Shown: positions 1 to 9,303 of the stretch, piece by piece | Layout: every line of letters begins with the position of its first letter | Position numbering within the stretch: the first letter of the stretch is position 1 | Assembly: GCF_009668025.1 (NCBI RefSeq) | Contig: NZ_WJXZ01000006.1 | Location: 310,001-374,000, forward strand | Length of the DNA stretch: 64,000 nucleotides | Source of the DNA: Larkinella terrae | GTDB lineage: Bacteria > Bacteroidota > Bacteroidia > Cytophagales > Spirosomataceae | Reading direction: 5' to 3' | Translations under genes and position numbers: made by a program | Notes under the pieces: model-generated | The model's input: only the letters and a program-made list of their open reading frames with translations | Told to the model about the DNA's origin: nothing | Databases searched by the model: none

Positions 1-40
1 ATAATTAAATAGGATTTTTTAAATATAAAATAAGTCAATG

Positions 41-119
41 TTTTAGGAACCGGCTGTTAAAATCGTCTTTCTGGTTTTCTAAATTCTCTTTTGGAACAAG
101 CGTGATAGTTTTTGGAACA
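41..119 (+). repeat. Three copies of a TTTTGGAAC-like word upstream of the STAND operon
   Basis: TTTTGGAACA occurs at 89-98 and again at 110-119, exactly 21 bp apart (two helical turns). A weaker copy, TTTTAGGAAC, is at 41-50. They lie just upstream of the predicted promoter of the first operon. Position and phasing suit a transcription-factor site, but no regulator can be named. Confidence 0.3.
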
Positions 120-122
120 GAA

Positions 123-157
123 TTGATACTCAAATGCATAGGGCTGCGCTACCTTTG
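123..157 (+). promoter_or_regulatory. Predicted Bacteroidota-type promoter of the STAND/TonB operon
   Basis: TACCTTTG at 150-157 matches the Bacteroidota -7 consensus TAnnTTTG. A TTG at 123-125 sits 27 bp upstream of the TA, where the -33 element is expected. Transcription would start near 164, leaving a leader of about 110 nt before the ATG at 274. Confidence 0.5.
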
Positions 158-273
158 TATTGGGTAAACACCGGATTGGTGGGTCGGTTGGGAATGAAAA
201 CCGCAAACCTGCGGAGATTTAAATACCGAATCGTAATTAGAGCGGGCTGTCGGAAGTCCGTAAGTGACTGGGA

Positions 274-3200
274 ATGACTGAAACGTATACGAAAGTTGCC
301 TTTGCAAACCCGTTTCCGGGCTTACGAAGTTTCGAGCCGGAAGATTCTCCTCTGTTCTTTGGGCGTGAAAACCAGATTCACGACTTGAAAGAACGGCTTG
401 CTGATGCACACTTTTTAGCCATTGTGGGCTCGTCCGGAAGCGGTAAATCCTCGCTGGTCAAGGCCGGGCTCGTTCCACACTTACTGACCCACAACGTTGC
501 CTCCGCTACTTTCAACGCCTGGCAGGTCGTTTCCTTTAGCCCCGAAGCAACGCCGATCCGGAACTTCTCTCAGGCGCTGCACCAGACCTTTGGGCGGCAA
601 AACCGCTCGTTCTCCGACCGGTTTTCGGCCGAAACGATTGAGAAATTGCTTCGCACGGAACCCGCAACGATTCTGGAGTGGAGCGAAAGCGCCAATTTCC
701 TGATTGTGATTGATCAGTTTGAAGATGTTTTTCGCTACCTGTCGACCGAGGACGGGTACGAGGAAGTTGCCCTGTTCATCAATCTAATTCTGGAAATGAG
801 CCGGAAGCCGGACGAATCCGTGTACGTCGTGCTGACGATGCGCTCGGATTATCTGGACGATTGTACGGATTATGAGGGACTTACGGAAGCCATCAACAAT
901 GGCTACTACCTGTTGCCCAAAATGAACCGGGAAGAAATCCGGCGGGCGATTGTCACCCCGATTCAGGTGATGGGCGCTGGCATTTCCGATGAACTGACAA
1001 CCCGACTGCTCCAGGATATTGGCAACAAAGCCGATCAACTGCCGATTCTGCAACACGCCCTCATGCGGACATGGAATTACTGGCAATTGAACCGAAAAAT
1101 CGATAGTTTGATCGATCTGCCTGATTATGAAGCTATTGGTACGATGCGGAAGGCTATTACCGTCCACGCGGAAGAAGTCTTCGGTGATTTACCGGATGAA
1201 AAAAGTCAGTTGGCAACCGAAAAGCTTTTCAAAGCGCTGATTGTGTTGGGCGAGGGTAATACGAGCATCATTCGGCCCATTCCCATCAGCACGATTAGTG
1301 AGGTGTCCGGTGTCATTGAATACCTGCTGATCGATGTGCTGAACCGGTTTCGGGAGCGTGATGTCGCTTTCCTGACGCCTTCGATAACCGTCCACGCTGA
1401 CCCGAATCTCATCATCGACATCAGCCACGAACGACTCATGACGTTGTGGGAACGGCTGCAAACCTGGGTCAAGGAAGAAACCGATTCGGCCAAATTCTAC
1501 TTGCAGGTCAGCAACTCGGCCACGTTGTACCACGAAGGAAAAACCGGCTTGTGGGTGAATCCCGAATTGCAGATTGGTCTGAAATGGCTGGCCGAAAACC
1601 GCCCGACACCGGCCTGGGCAAACCGCTACGACCCTTACCTCGAACGTTCAATTAACTTCCTGGAATACAGCCGGAATCAGTATGAGTTTGAGGTCCAGAA
1701 CAAGGAAGAAAGGCAGAAAAAAGAACTCCGGCGCGCCCGGTTTTTTGCTGCTTTTCTGGGAGCTGGTTCACTGATTTCGCTGTTTTTCCTGATCGTTTCG
1801 GCGGTCTTACGGACGGAAGCGCTGCAAAGCGAAGAAACCGCCATTGCCGAGAAAAAAATTGCACTTTTTGAACGAAACCGCGCCGAAAGCCAGACCCGGG
1901 AAGCCATCACGCAGAAGAAAATTGCCGAGCAGCAGGGCATCATTGCCGAACAGCAAAAGCGATTGACGGAGGAGCAGCGGGTCATCGCCGTTCGGGGGCA
2001 GCAGACAATTGAACTGAAACGGCAGGAAGCTGAAACCGCTCGTGGGTTGGCCGTGGCGCAAACCCAGCGGGCGGAAGAGGCCCGAAATGACGCCCAGCGG
2101 CAGCGGCAACAGGCCGATGGGGCCCGCAAAGACGCGGAACAGCAGAAAAGCCGGGCCGAAGGTGCGCAGAAGGAAGCCGAGTCGCAGCGGGCGGTGGCGC
2201 AAACGGCGCAGCAATTCGCTGAGCAGCAACGCGGAAAAGCGGTGGCCCGAACGCTGGCGGTTCAGTCGTACCAGCTCAACGAAAACGCCCAGGATGATTT
2301 GCAGGCGTTGCTGGCGCTGGAAGCCTACAACCTGAATTTGAAAAATGGCGGACTGAACGATAACCCGGACATTTTCAATGCCTTATCCAAAGCCGCCGAT
2401 GCCAATACCGTGTTGCGCCGTCATTCCGATATGGTGCGAACGGTGGCCGTACAACCCGGTTCGGGCAGTCAGTTGCTGGCCACGGGAAGCGACGATGGAA
2501 CGATTAAACTGTGGGCGGCCAACAACCTCAACGAAGCGCCCCAATCGCTGAAAACGCCCCGGCGCAGTGCCAACGGCGTTCGGACGGTATTGTTCTCGAA
2601 CGATGGAAAAACCGTGTTTGGGGGTGGGGAAAGTGGCTGGCTATACGGCTGGAGTACGCAGCGAACGGACGCCATTCCGACTTCGATCAAAGGGCATTCT
2701 GTTCCGATTCTGGCCTTGTTGCCGGTGGATGATTTTGCGCGGCTGGTGTCCGTCAGCGCGGACGGACAGGTTCGAAGCTGGAAACCGGTAGCCAACCGGC
2801 TCGATTCGTTGCAGAATACCCATTCCAATTTTCCGATTTACTGCGCTCAGGCCAGCCGCGACGGGAAACGGCTGTTTTGCGGCTCCAACAACGGCCAGAT
2901 TCTGAGTTTTGACCTGGCTGACCTGACCAAAAAACCGGAGGTGATCAAGCGTCGGCAATTCGGAAACCGGGTGACGGCCCTGGCGTTCAGTCTGGACGGA
3001 ACGCAGCTGATTACCGGAACCTCCACCGGTTTGCTGTATGCCTGGAAAGTTGCCAACAACGAATTCGAATTCGTGGGTAGTTTGTTGTCGGGGCGGCACA
3101 CGTCCACCGTGAGCGATATAGTTTTTTCGCCAAACGGCAAACTCGTCGCCAGCAGCAGTGCCGACTGGACCATTCACATCTGGGATTACGACAACCTGAG

Positions 3201-3441
3201 TAAGCAGCAGCAACCCATCGTGATCAACGATTTTGACTCCTGGGTAATGGCCATCCGGTTTACGAACGACAGCAAACGGTTGATTGCCTGTGGTGCCGAC
3301 CGAACGGTTCGAATCCGGAACATCGACCCGGCCGAGTTGTATGCCGAACTGACGCGGAAAGTGAAGCGAAATCTCACCAACGAGGAATGGAATAAGTACA
3401 TCGGGAAAGACATTCCGTACGAAAAAACGAAGCCTGACTGA
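274..3441 (+). CDS. nSTAND1-type NTPase with transmembrane segment, coiled coil and WD40 repeats
   Basis: A 1055-residue membrane-anchored STAND-family P-loop NTPase, probably a ligand-triggered switch or scaffold. The N-terminus has the family signature NPFPGLRSFEPED, then a Walker A GSSGSGKSS near residue 52 and a Walker B FLIVIDQFED near 143-152. One hydrophobic helix lies near residues 489-512. A long Gln/Ala/Glu/Arg-rich coiled coil covers about 520-670, and WD40-like blades run from about 715 to the end (for example LATGSDDGTIKLWAA and VASSSADWTIHIWD). It is the first gene of the operon; the receptor gene begins 6 nt after its stop. In known STAND proteins the repeat domain senses a ligand and the NTPase drives oligomerisation. 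No effector domain is visible, so signalling rather than cell killing is the better guess. The role is inferred. Confidence 0.85.
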   Translation: MTETYTKVAFANPFPGLRSFEPEDSPLFFGRENQIHDLKERLADAHFLAIVGSSGSGKSSLVKAGLVPHLLTHNVASATFNAWQVVSFSPEATPIRNFSQALHQTFGRQNRSFSDRFSAETIEKLLRTEPATILEWSESANFLIVIDQFEDVFRYLSTEDGYEEVALFINLILEMSRKPDESVYVVLTMRSDYLDDCTDYEGLTEAINNGYYLLPKMNREEIRRAIVTPIQVMGAGISDELTTRLLQDIGNKADQLPILQHALMRTWNYWQLNRKIDSLIDLPDYEAIGTMRKAITVHAEEVFGDLPDEKSQLATEKLFKALIVLGEGNTSIIRPIPISTISEVSGVIEYLLIDVLNRFRERDVAFLTPSITVHADPNLIIDISHERLMTLWERLQTWVKEETDSAKFYLQVSNSATLYHEGKTGLWVNPELQIGLKWLAENRPTPAWANRYDPYLERSINFLEYSRNQYEFEVQNKEERQKKELRRARFFAAFLGAGSLISLFFLIVSAVLRTEALQSEETAIAEKKIALFERNRAESQTREAITQKKIAEQQGIIAEQQKRLTEEQRVIAVRGQQTIELKRQEAETARGLAVAQTQRAEEARNDAQRQRQQADGARKDAEQQKSRAEGAQKEAESQRAVAQTAQQFAEQQRGKAVARTLAVQSYQLNENAQDDLQALLALEAYNLNLKNGGLNDNPDIFNALSKAADANTVLRRHSDMVRTVAVQPGSGSQLLATGSDDGTIKLWAANNLNEAPQSLKTPRRSANGVRTVLFSNDGKTVFGGGESGWLYGWSTQRTDAIPTSIKGHSVPILALLPVDDFARLVSVSADGQVRSWKPVANRLDSLQNTHSNFPIYCAQASRDGKRLFCGSNNGQILSFDLADLTKKPEVIKRRQFGNRVTALAFSLDGTQLITGTSTGLLYAWKVANNEFEFVGSLLSGRHTSTVSDIVFSPNGKLVASSSADWTIHIWDYDNLSKQQQPIVINDFDSWVMAIRFTNDSKRLIACGADRTVRIRNIDPAELYAELTRKVKRNLTNEEWNKYIGKDIPYEKTKPD

Positions 3442-3447
3442 CTTTAT

Positions 3448-6105
3448 ATGAATAAACTTTACCTTTTTGGTCTGGTAATGAGCCTTTTACTGCTGAGTCG
3501 ACTGCCGACGCTGGCGCAGGGGAACTGCGATGAGTCGGCGGTTATTCCGGAAGCAGAAAAGCGCTACGCGACCGGAAATTTCGACGATGTGTTTGCGCTG
3601 CTGATGCCTTGCGTCGACAAAGGGTTTAGCGAATTTGCCCGCGTTCAGGCTTACAAAATTCTGTCGATGACGTATCTGGCTATTGATTCCATTCCCCAAA
3701 GCGCCCGATCGATCAGTCAGTTGTTAACCCTGAACCCGAAATTTGAACCCGACTTTTCCGCTTCGCCCCGCTATAAAACGCTTTTTCAGCAGGTTCGGGA
3801 ATCAAAAGAACAGATTTTGCAGGTAACGTCCGTTTCCAAAAAAGCGGAAAATCTGTTGTACGTTCCGGCCACGGTGGCGGTTTTGAATAGCAAGGATTTT
3901 GCGCAGCGGGGCTACAAAACGCTGGAAGAAGTGCTGCATGACATACCCGGTTTTGACGTCATTCGGGGCAATGGGGTCGGGTATTCGAATTTTTACCAGC
4001 GCGGTTATCGGTCGACCTCCAATGACCGGACGCTGATTCTGATCGATGGTGTCGAGGAAAATGACCTGGTTTCGAACACGGTTTTGATTGCTCCGCAGTA
4101 CCCTTTGTCCGACATCGAGCGGGTCGAGGTGATCTACGGCCCGGCATCGACGCTGTACGGTGCCAACGCTTTCATGGGGGTTATCAACATCATTACCAAG
4201 AGCTTCCGGAATCTGCCGGGGCCAGCCAAACAAGTTGCCTTTAACGGACACGCCCGAACCGGAACGCTGAACCGGAACTACATCGACGGGGTGTTGACGG
4301 CCAAAAACGCCGACGTGGCCCTGTCGATTACGGGTCGTGTGTTTCACGCCAATGAATACGATCTTTCGCGCTATCCCGAATGGAATTACGACGCCCGGAC
4401 GGCGGCCGATTACACCGGCCAGTTTGACCAGGTCGGCACGGACGCCAACGGCAATTACCGGGCGCAAACTTACCTTCAGCGAACCAACCTGACTAAACTG
4501 TATCCGAACAGCAAATCGTATAAGGTCGATTACGCGCCGGATGGCAAGGCGACCGCTTTGCGGCTGACGCCGGAAGGAGCCCAGCGCGCGGCCGGTCTGG
4601 ATAACCGCCTTTTCGGGAACACCTTCAACGGCAATCCGGTCCATTTCAGCAATACCAAACGCGATTGGTATTTCCGGGGGAAACTGGAGTTTAAAGACCT
4701 GACCATTTCGTTTCTGAACTGGAAAACCGACGACGGCGCCACGCCCTGGTATTCCAACCGTTCGGCCATTTCGACGGAGAAAAACCCCCGCTGGGTTACC
4801 CAGGACCGCGCTTTTTCGATTACGTACAGCAAGGTGTTTACGGATAAATTCCAGATTCTGAATATCTCCTCGTACCTGTTTCACGAAATCAACGGCAGCA
4901 CCAGTTTGGTGACTTACAACGGCTATTACAATGGCAAACTCGGTTTTCTGGAACTGGAAAAGGATTCAATTCCCAAGGCGACGGCAACTTACCAATACCG
5001 CGTATCGACCCAGTTCCGGAACGAACTTCGGCTGTTCTGGAGTCCGCTGTATAACCTCGATATCAGTGGGGGAATTGAGCTTCGGAGCGGTTTGATTCAG
5101 GGCAACTACATTACATCCATTCAGGATTTTGCCGACGAAACCGGGGCTGTTGCCACCGCGACGGGGCTGGCCGGTGGGAATAATTTCAAAGCCAACGACA
5201 TTGGAGTGTATTCGCAGGTCAACTACCGACCGCTCAAGGACCTGAAACTGGTGGCCGGTTTGCGGGTCGATAATAACCGGATTCGGACCAATGGCGGTTA
5301 CGGCACGGTGGCAAACCCCCGGCTGGCGGCCATTTTTAACCGGGGCAAAACGATTTTCAAGGCGATTTACGCCGAAGCGTTCAAGGATGCCTCGTTTTTG
5401 CAGAAATACGGCACCACCACCACCCGCCGACTGCCGAACCCGAATTTATTGCCCGAGCGGGTGAAGAACATGGAAATGAGTGCCTACCTCCAGGCTACCA
5501 AACAGGTATCGTTCAACGTTGTGGGCTATTACGCCCATTACAGCAATGCCGTCGGAACCGCTCAGGTAGTGCTTGAAAACGGCACGAGTACGCAGCAGTT
5601 TCAGGGAATCGGCAAACGGCGGATCTGGGGGTTACAGGGTGAAGGCAATTACCGTTCCAACCGGCTGAACGTCTGGTGGAATTTCACCTACACCAACCCG
5701 TTCGATGAAGATGCCGGGTTACGAATCAGCGATATTGCGGATTTCATGACCAATGCCGGAGCCGATTACCAGATTACGCCCCGGCTGAATTTTTATCTGG
5801 CGGGCAATTACGTGAGCGCCCGAAAAACCGGTGCGGGAACGGCGGGCAGCAACAATCCCGCCCAGCGTTTCGATCCGTTTCTGGTCCTGAAATCGAACCT
5901 AACGTATCATAACCTGCTGAATGGCTTATCGATACAATTATCGGCAAACAATTTGCTCGACAAGGAATATTTCGTTCCGGGAATCCGGGAGGCTGATAAC
6001 AATACCTACGCTTCCCGTTTCCTGATGGATCGCCGGACGTTTTCGCTGGCGGTTTTTTACACCCTTAAACCGAAAGAATCGACCCCTGTGTCATGGAATC
6101 AATAA
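3448..6105 (+). CDS. TonB-dependent outer-membrane receptor with N-terminal helical (TPR-like) extension
   Basis: An 885-residue outer-membrane receptor. A signal peptide (MNKLYLFGLVMSLLLL, cleaved after LAQ) is followed by a helical, TPR-like region at about 25-120. The plug starts near 130 (TLEEVLHDIPGFDVIRG, then LILIDGVEE, then VEVIYGPASTLYGANAFMGVINIITK), and a beta-barrel continues to the C-terminus, where ANNLLDKEYF and the aromatic-ended strand FSLAVFYTL are typical. The carboxypeptidase-like domain common in SusC-type receptors is absent; the helical domain takes its place. The gene lies 6 nt after the STAND gene and overlaps the next gene by 13 nt, so translation is probably coupled. 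It may import or sense a small ligand; the substrate is unknown. Confidence 0.88.
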   Translation: MNKLYLFGLVMSLLLLSRLPTLAQGNCDESAVIPEAEKRYATGNFDDVFALLMPCVDKGFSEFARVQAYKILSMTYLAIDSIPQSARSISQLLTLNPKFEPDFSASPRYKTLFQQVRESKEQILQVTSVSKKAENLLYVPATVAVLNSKDFAQRGYKTLEEVLHDIPGFDVIRGNGVGYSNFYQRGYRSTSNDRTLILIDGVEENDLVSNTVLIAPQYPLSDIERVEVIYGPASTLYGANAFMGVINIITKSFRNLPGPAKQVAFNGHARTGTLNRNYIDGVLTAKNADVALSITGRVFHANEYDLSRYPEWNYDARTAADYTGQFDQVGTDANGNYRAQTYLQRTNLTKLYPNSKSYKVDYAPDGKATALRLTPEGAQRAAGLDNRLFGNTFNGNPVHFSNTKRDWYFRGKLEFKDLTISFLNWKTDDGATPWYSNRSAISTEKNPRWVTQDRAFSITYSKVFTDKFQILNISSYLFHEINGSTSLVTYNGYYNGKLGFLELEKDSIPKATATYQYRVSTQFRNELRLFWSPLYNLDISGGIELRSGLIQGNYITSIQDFADETGAVATATGLAGGNNFKANDIGVYSQVNYRPLKDLKLVAGLRVDNNRIRTNGGYGTVANPRLAAIFNRGKTIFKAIYAEAFKDASFLQKYGTTTTRRLPNPNLLPERVKNMEMSAYLQATKQVSFNVVGYYAHYSNAVGTAQVVLENGTSTQQFQGIGKRRIWGLQGEGNYRSNRLNVWWNFTYTNPFDEDAGLRISDIADFMTNAGADYQITPRLNFYLAGNYVSARKTGAGTAGSNNPAQRFDPFLVLKSNLTYHNLLNGLSIQLSANNLLDKEYFVPGIREADNNTYASRFLMDRRTFSLAVFYTLKPKESTPVSWNQ

Positions 6106-6674
6106 TTACTGAAACGTATCGGCTGGAAAAAGTAATGTATCCGAACCGGATGGATGAAATTGGGGTGCTGCGGGTTCGCGCCTGGATCAACGAGCCGGGG
6201 GCCGATCCGGTTTTCTTTTCCCGCCGGGTCTGGATCGAAGCCCTGGACGAGACGGCGTTTCACTGGATCATTACCCGGAACAATGTCGTGGTGGCTGCGG
6301 CCCGGATGAATATCCACGAAACCATTGACTCCGCGCCATATGCGTCTCTTTTGCCGAAAGACGAAGCTCGGTTCCGGTTTGAAAATCAGCGGGTTGCCTC
6401 GTTTAGCCGGATGGTGATCGACCCGCAGTTTCGCGGGAACGGTTTTGCCGAACAGCTTGACCGGGCGCGCATCCGAATGGCCGAAAAGAAAAACGTCGAC
6501 GTGATTGTGGCATCGACCCAGCTGAATTTCCGGATCAGAGCCCTGACGAAACTCGGTTTTTCGACGGCCTGCGAACTGCGAAATGCGCCCGAACGCCCCG
6601 ACTGGCCGCTGTATTTTATGCAGTACGACCTCAAAAAACAATTGGCAGATGTTCCGGCGGGACTCAATCTATAG
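6093..6674 (+). CDS. GNAT-fold acyltransferase, possibly N-acyl amino acid/autoinducer synthase-like
   Basis: A 193-residue GNAT-superfamily acyltransferase. The acyl-CoA-binding motif A is FSRMVIDPQFRGNGFAEQL (about residues 108-126), with the Q/RxxGxG/A loop formed by FRGNGFA. The preceding stretch EVGVLRVRAWINE-like segment (residues 23-35, reading EIGVLRVRAWINE) and the SRMVIDP strand recall the FeeM/LuxI-like branch of N-acyl transferases. That assignment is a motif impression only. The start at 6093 overlaps the receptor stop by 13 nt, and the end overlaps the transporter gene by 26 nt. Sitting between a receptor and a transporter, it could make or modify the small molecule that the operon handles. 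Confidence 0.75.
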   Translation: MESIITETYRLEKVMYPNRMDEIGVLRVRAWINEPGADPVFFSRRVWIEALDETAFHWIITRNNVVVAAARMNIHETIDSAPYASLLPKDEARFRFENQRVASFSRMVIDPQFRGNGFAEQLDRARIRMAEKKNVDVIVASTQLNFRIRALTKLGFSTACELRNAPERPDWPLYFMQYDLKKQLADVPAGLNL

Positions 6675-9219
6675 ATTTCTCAATCTGCAGACGGGCGAAG
6701 GCAAAACCGTGTTGCTGTTCGTTGTTTACTCCCTGCTGATGGGAGGAGCGGTCGCCCTGTTCTTCGCCAGTACCACCTCCTTATTCCTCATTAATTTTGA
6801 ACGGACGCAGTTACCGATTGCGTTTATCGCCAGCGGTTCTCTCGTATACGTTTTGGGTCTGGCCGTCCAATATTTACGCAGAAAAGCGTCTTTTCTGCGG
6901 GTAAATGGCTATTTGCTGGCTTTCATGCTGCTGTCGGTGGCCGGACTGCTGGTGGCTTCGGCCAGTTTTCAAAACAAGTGGGTTTATTTTGCTCTCTACC
7001 TCTGGAACCGGGTGTTTGTGTTCATCCATGGCATCACGTTTTGGGCCACCGCCGGGCGGGTTTTCAACTTTGGGCAAACCAAGCGGCTCCTCAGTTTCAT
7101 CAGTACCGGCGACGTGATTGCCTCCATGCTGAGCTATTTCTCGGTGCCTTTGCTGCTGACTTTCGTTTCTACTGACGATTTGCTGGATATGGCGTTGGTG
7201 CTGCTGGTGTTGTGTGTGCTGCTGATGACGTACATTTACAAGCGCTTTCAGCCGCAGCTAACGACCGAATTGCCGGAAAAAGCAGCCGAAAAACCGGTGG
7301 CCGAAACCGTCGCGATGGTCAGTAAATCGTACGAGTCGCTGCTGTCGACCCTGGCGTTACTGACGGTTTTCGGGCTGATTTACGTCGAGTTCATGTTTAC
7401 GATTCAGTCGAAAGAGGTGTTTCCCAACAAGGAATTGCTGGCCGGTTTTCTGGGAATATTTTTTGGTATTTGTGCGGTTATTGAACTGTTTGTTAAGTCG
7501 TTTTTGTATAATCGGCTGCTGAGTGCATACTCCATCCGGGCGGGTATCGTGATGTTGCCGGTCGCTTTACTGGTTAGTTACAGTCTGGGCGCCGTCTATG
7601 GAACGGTGTACGGAACCACTTCATTCTTTTTTGCTTTGATTGCGCTAAGCCGCTTTTTTCTGAGTTCGGTTCGACGGTCGATCAGCGAACCGGCTTTTCA
7701 GGTCCTTTTTCAACCCATTCCGGCGGCCGAACGAACCTTGATCCAAAGCCGGATCGAAGGCGGGCCGAAAGCCATTGGAAGTATTCTTCCGGGTATTATT
7801 CTCCTGATTTTGACCAGTTTTAGTTTCATTACGCTCGTGCATTTGAGTTACCTGTTTCTGGCGGTTTTGATTTTCTGGACGGTGGTTTCGTTTCGGATTC
7901 AGCCCGAATACCGGGCGACGCTCAATGCCGCCGTCATCCGCTCGGCTACTTTGGCCTACAAAAAGGTAATTGGTCACAACCTCGTTCGACCTACAGCCGA
8001 ACGCTCGCTCAGCTCGGCTCAGGCATTCTCCAGCATGTTGCGGCTGGCCGAATCCGACAATCCTGACGACCGGGCGCTGGCGGCAACGGAACTGGGCTAC
8101 TCGGGCCGTTATTACGCTTACACGCACCTGCTGAGGTTGCTGCATGATGATCATCCGCTCGTTCGCAAGGCGGCTTTGAGTGCTTCCGGCGCTTTGCGAA
8201 AACCCGAATTATGGCCCCGCCTGTTCGAACACCTGCTCGATGAACAATACCGAGATGCGGCCACTTCAGCATTGTTATCGATTGGCGACGCCGTCATTCC
8301 GTCCCTGTCCCGGTTTTTCACCCACACCGTTCTGTCGACAAAACAGCAGGTTCATATTGTCGGAATCATCAACGAAATGGGCGGTGAAGCGGCCATCCGG
8401 TTTTTGCGGGCGCGAATCAACCACCCCGTTCAGGCCGTGCGGGATGCGGTTTTTGAAGGATTGAACCACCTGAATCACCGGGCAACGGTTTTAGAACGGC
8501 CCCATATTCTGCTCCAGCTCGACGAGCAGGTCGGTTTGCTGGTGTGGCTAACGGCCGCCCGGCTCGATCTGGACAGTTTTCCGCGAAACGCTCCGATGAT
8601 CAATGCGCTGCGGCAGGAAAAAAATATCGTCATTCCCAAAGTATTCAACCTCCTGGCTACGCTTTATGGCGATAACCGGTTTGATCTGATCAGCCAGCTC
8701 ATCACGCGGGAAAACGACGAAATCAAAAGTTACCTCATCGAATTGCTGGGCACGGCTTTGCCGGAAGAGGTAAAGGACCGTATTTTGCCGCTGTTTTCCG
8801 ACATTAGTTTTGCCGAACGGCTGCGCAAAAGTTCGGTCAGCCATCCGCAGCAACAATTGTCGATCGAGGAGCGGCTGCACGATATTATTAATAAAGACTT
8901 TAACAAATTAACGCACCGGTTAAAAGCCGTTGCGCTGCGGGAACTGCTCGTCTGGCACGAAAACGATCCGACGGCCATTCTGGTGGCCAACGTCACGTCG
9001 CCGGACGAGCTGATTGCCGAAACCGCCTTTTACGTTTTAAAGGTCCTGAACCCGACGCGGTTTGGAGAATTGCACCGGATTCTGGCGTTGCAGTCCGATT
9101 CGGATCGGTACCGGCTCGCGAGTCGGGTGAACGGTTTTCAGTCGGAAGCGGAACTGCTGCTCTACCGGTCCGAACAGCTTGAAATAGAGGAAAATAATAC
9201 GCAGTTAAAATCTATTTAA
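6649..9219 (+). CDS. MFS/nucleotide-translocase-like membrane protein with C-terminal HEAT repeats
   Basis: An 856-residue polytopic protein. Residues 1-430 hold about 12 hydrophobic helices (for example VLLFVVYSLLMGGAVALFFA and GFLGIFFGICAVIELFVK) in the MFS-like arrangement of NTT (ATP/ADP translocase-like) proteins. From about 460 onward helical HEAT-type repeats occur, such as DRALAATELGYSGRYYAYTH and HPLVRKAALSASGALRKP. Translocase-HEAT fusions are known in free-living bacteria. I chose the ATG at 6649 (MFRRDSIYRFLN). A longer frame starts at 6583 inside the GNAT gene, but its first 22 residues look non-native. Nucleotide transport is not assured; it may instead sense or export the product of the preceding gene. 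Confidence 0.8.
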   Translation: MFRRDSIYRFLNLQTGEGKTVLLFVVYSLLMGGAVALFFASTTSLFLINFERTQLPIAFIASGSLVYVLGLAVQYLRRKASFLRVNGYLLAFMLLSVAGLLVASASFQNKWVYFALYLWNRVFVFIHGITFWATAGRVFNFGQTKRLLSFISTGDVIASMLSYFSVPLLLTFVSTDDLLDMALVLLVLCVLLMTYIYKRFQPQLTTELPEKAAEKPVAETVAMVSKSYESLLSTLALLTVFGLIYVEFMFTIQSKEVFPNKELLAGFLGIFFGICAVIELFVKSFLYNRLLSAYSIRAGIVMLPVALLVSYSLGAVYGTVYGTTSFFFALIALSRFFLSSVRRSISEPAFQVLFQPIPAAERTLIQSRIEGGPKAIGSILPGIILLILTSFSFITLVHLSYLFLAVLIFWTVVSFRIQPEYRATLNAAVIRSATLAYKKVIGHNLVRPTAERSLSSAQAFSSMLRLAESDNPDDRALAATELGYSGRYYAYTHLLRLLHDDHPLVRKAALSASGALRKPELWPRLFEHLLDEQYRDAATSALLSIGDAVIPSLSRFFTHTVLSTKQQVHIVGIINEMGGEAAIRFLRARINHPVQAVRDAVFEGLNHLNHRATVLERPHILLQLDEQVGLLVWLTAARLDLDSFPRNAPMINALRQEKNIVIPKVFNLLATLYGDNRFDLISQLITRENDEIKSYLIELLGTALPEEVKDRILPLFSDISFAERLRKSSVSHPQQQLSIEERLHDIINKDFNKLTHRLKAVALRELLVWHENDPTAILVANVTSPDELIAETAFYVLKVLNPTRFGELHRILALQSDSDRYRLASRVNGFQSEAELLLYRSEQLEIEENNTQLKSI

Positions 9220-9303
9220 GGTTTACGATTTATGGTTTTTCGGGTGTTTGAGGGTGACTCATTTTAAACCGGAGCTCGTAGACTGACCCACAATTTAGCT
9301 ATC

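Noticed and set aside
784-1167. Long antisense frames inside conserved genes such as this one and 3802-4884, 10540-11553 and 33471-34214
   Set aside because: They mirror well-supported genes on the other strand, are rich in Arg/Gly/Gln/His without domains, and have no promoters.
3300-3330. GGTTCGAATCC, resembling a tRNA T-arm
   Set aside because: It is inside the WD40 coding region and no acceptor stem, D-arm or anticodon arm surrounds it.
6583-6648. Upstream start for the MFS-HEAT protein inside the GNAT gene
   Set aside because: The 22 extra residues are hydrophilic, Cys-containing and out of keeping with the family; the ATG at 6649 gives a natural N-terminus.
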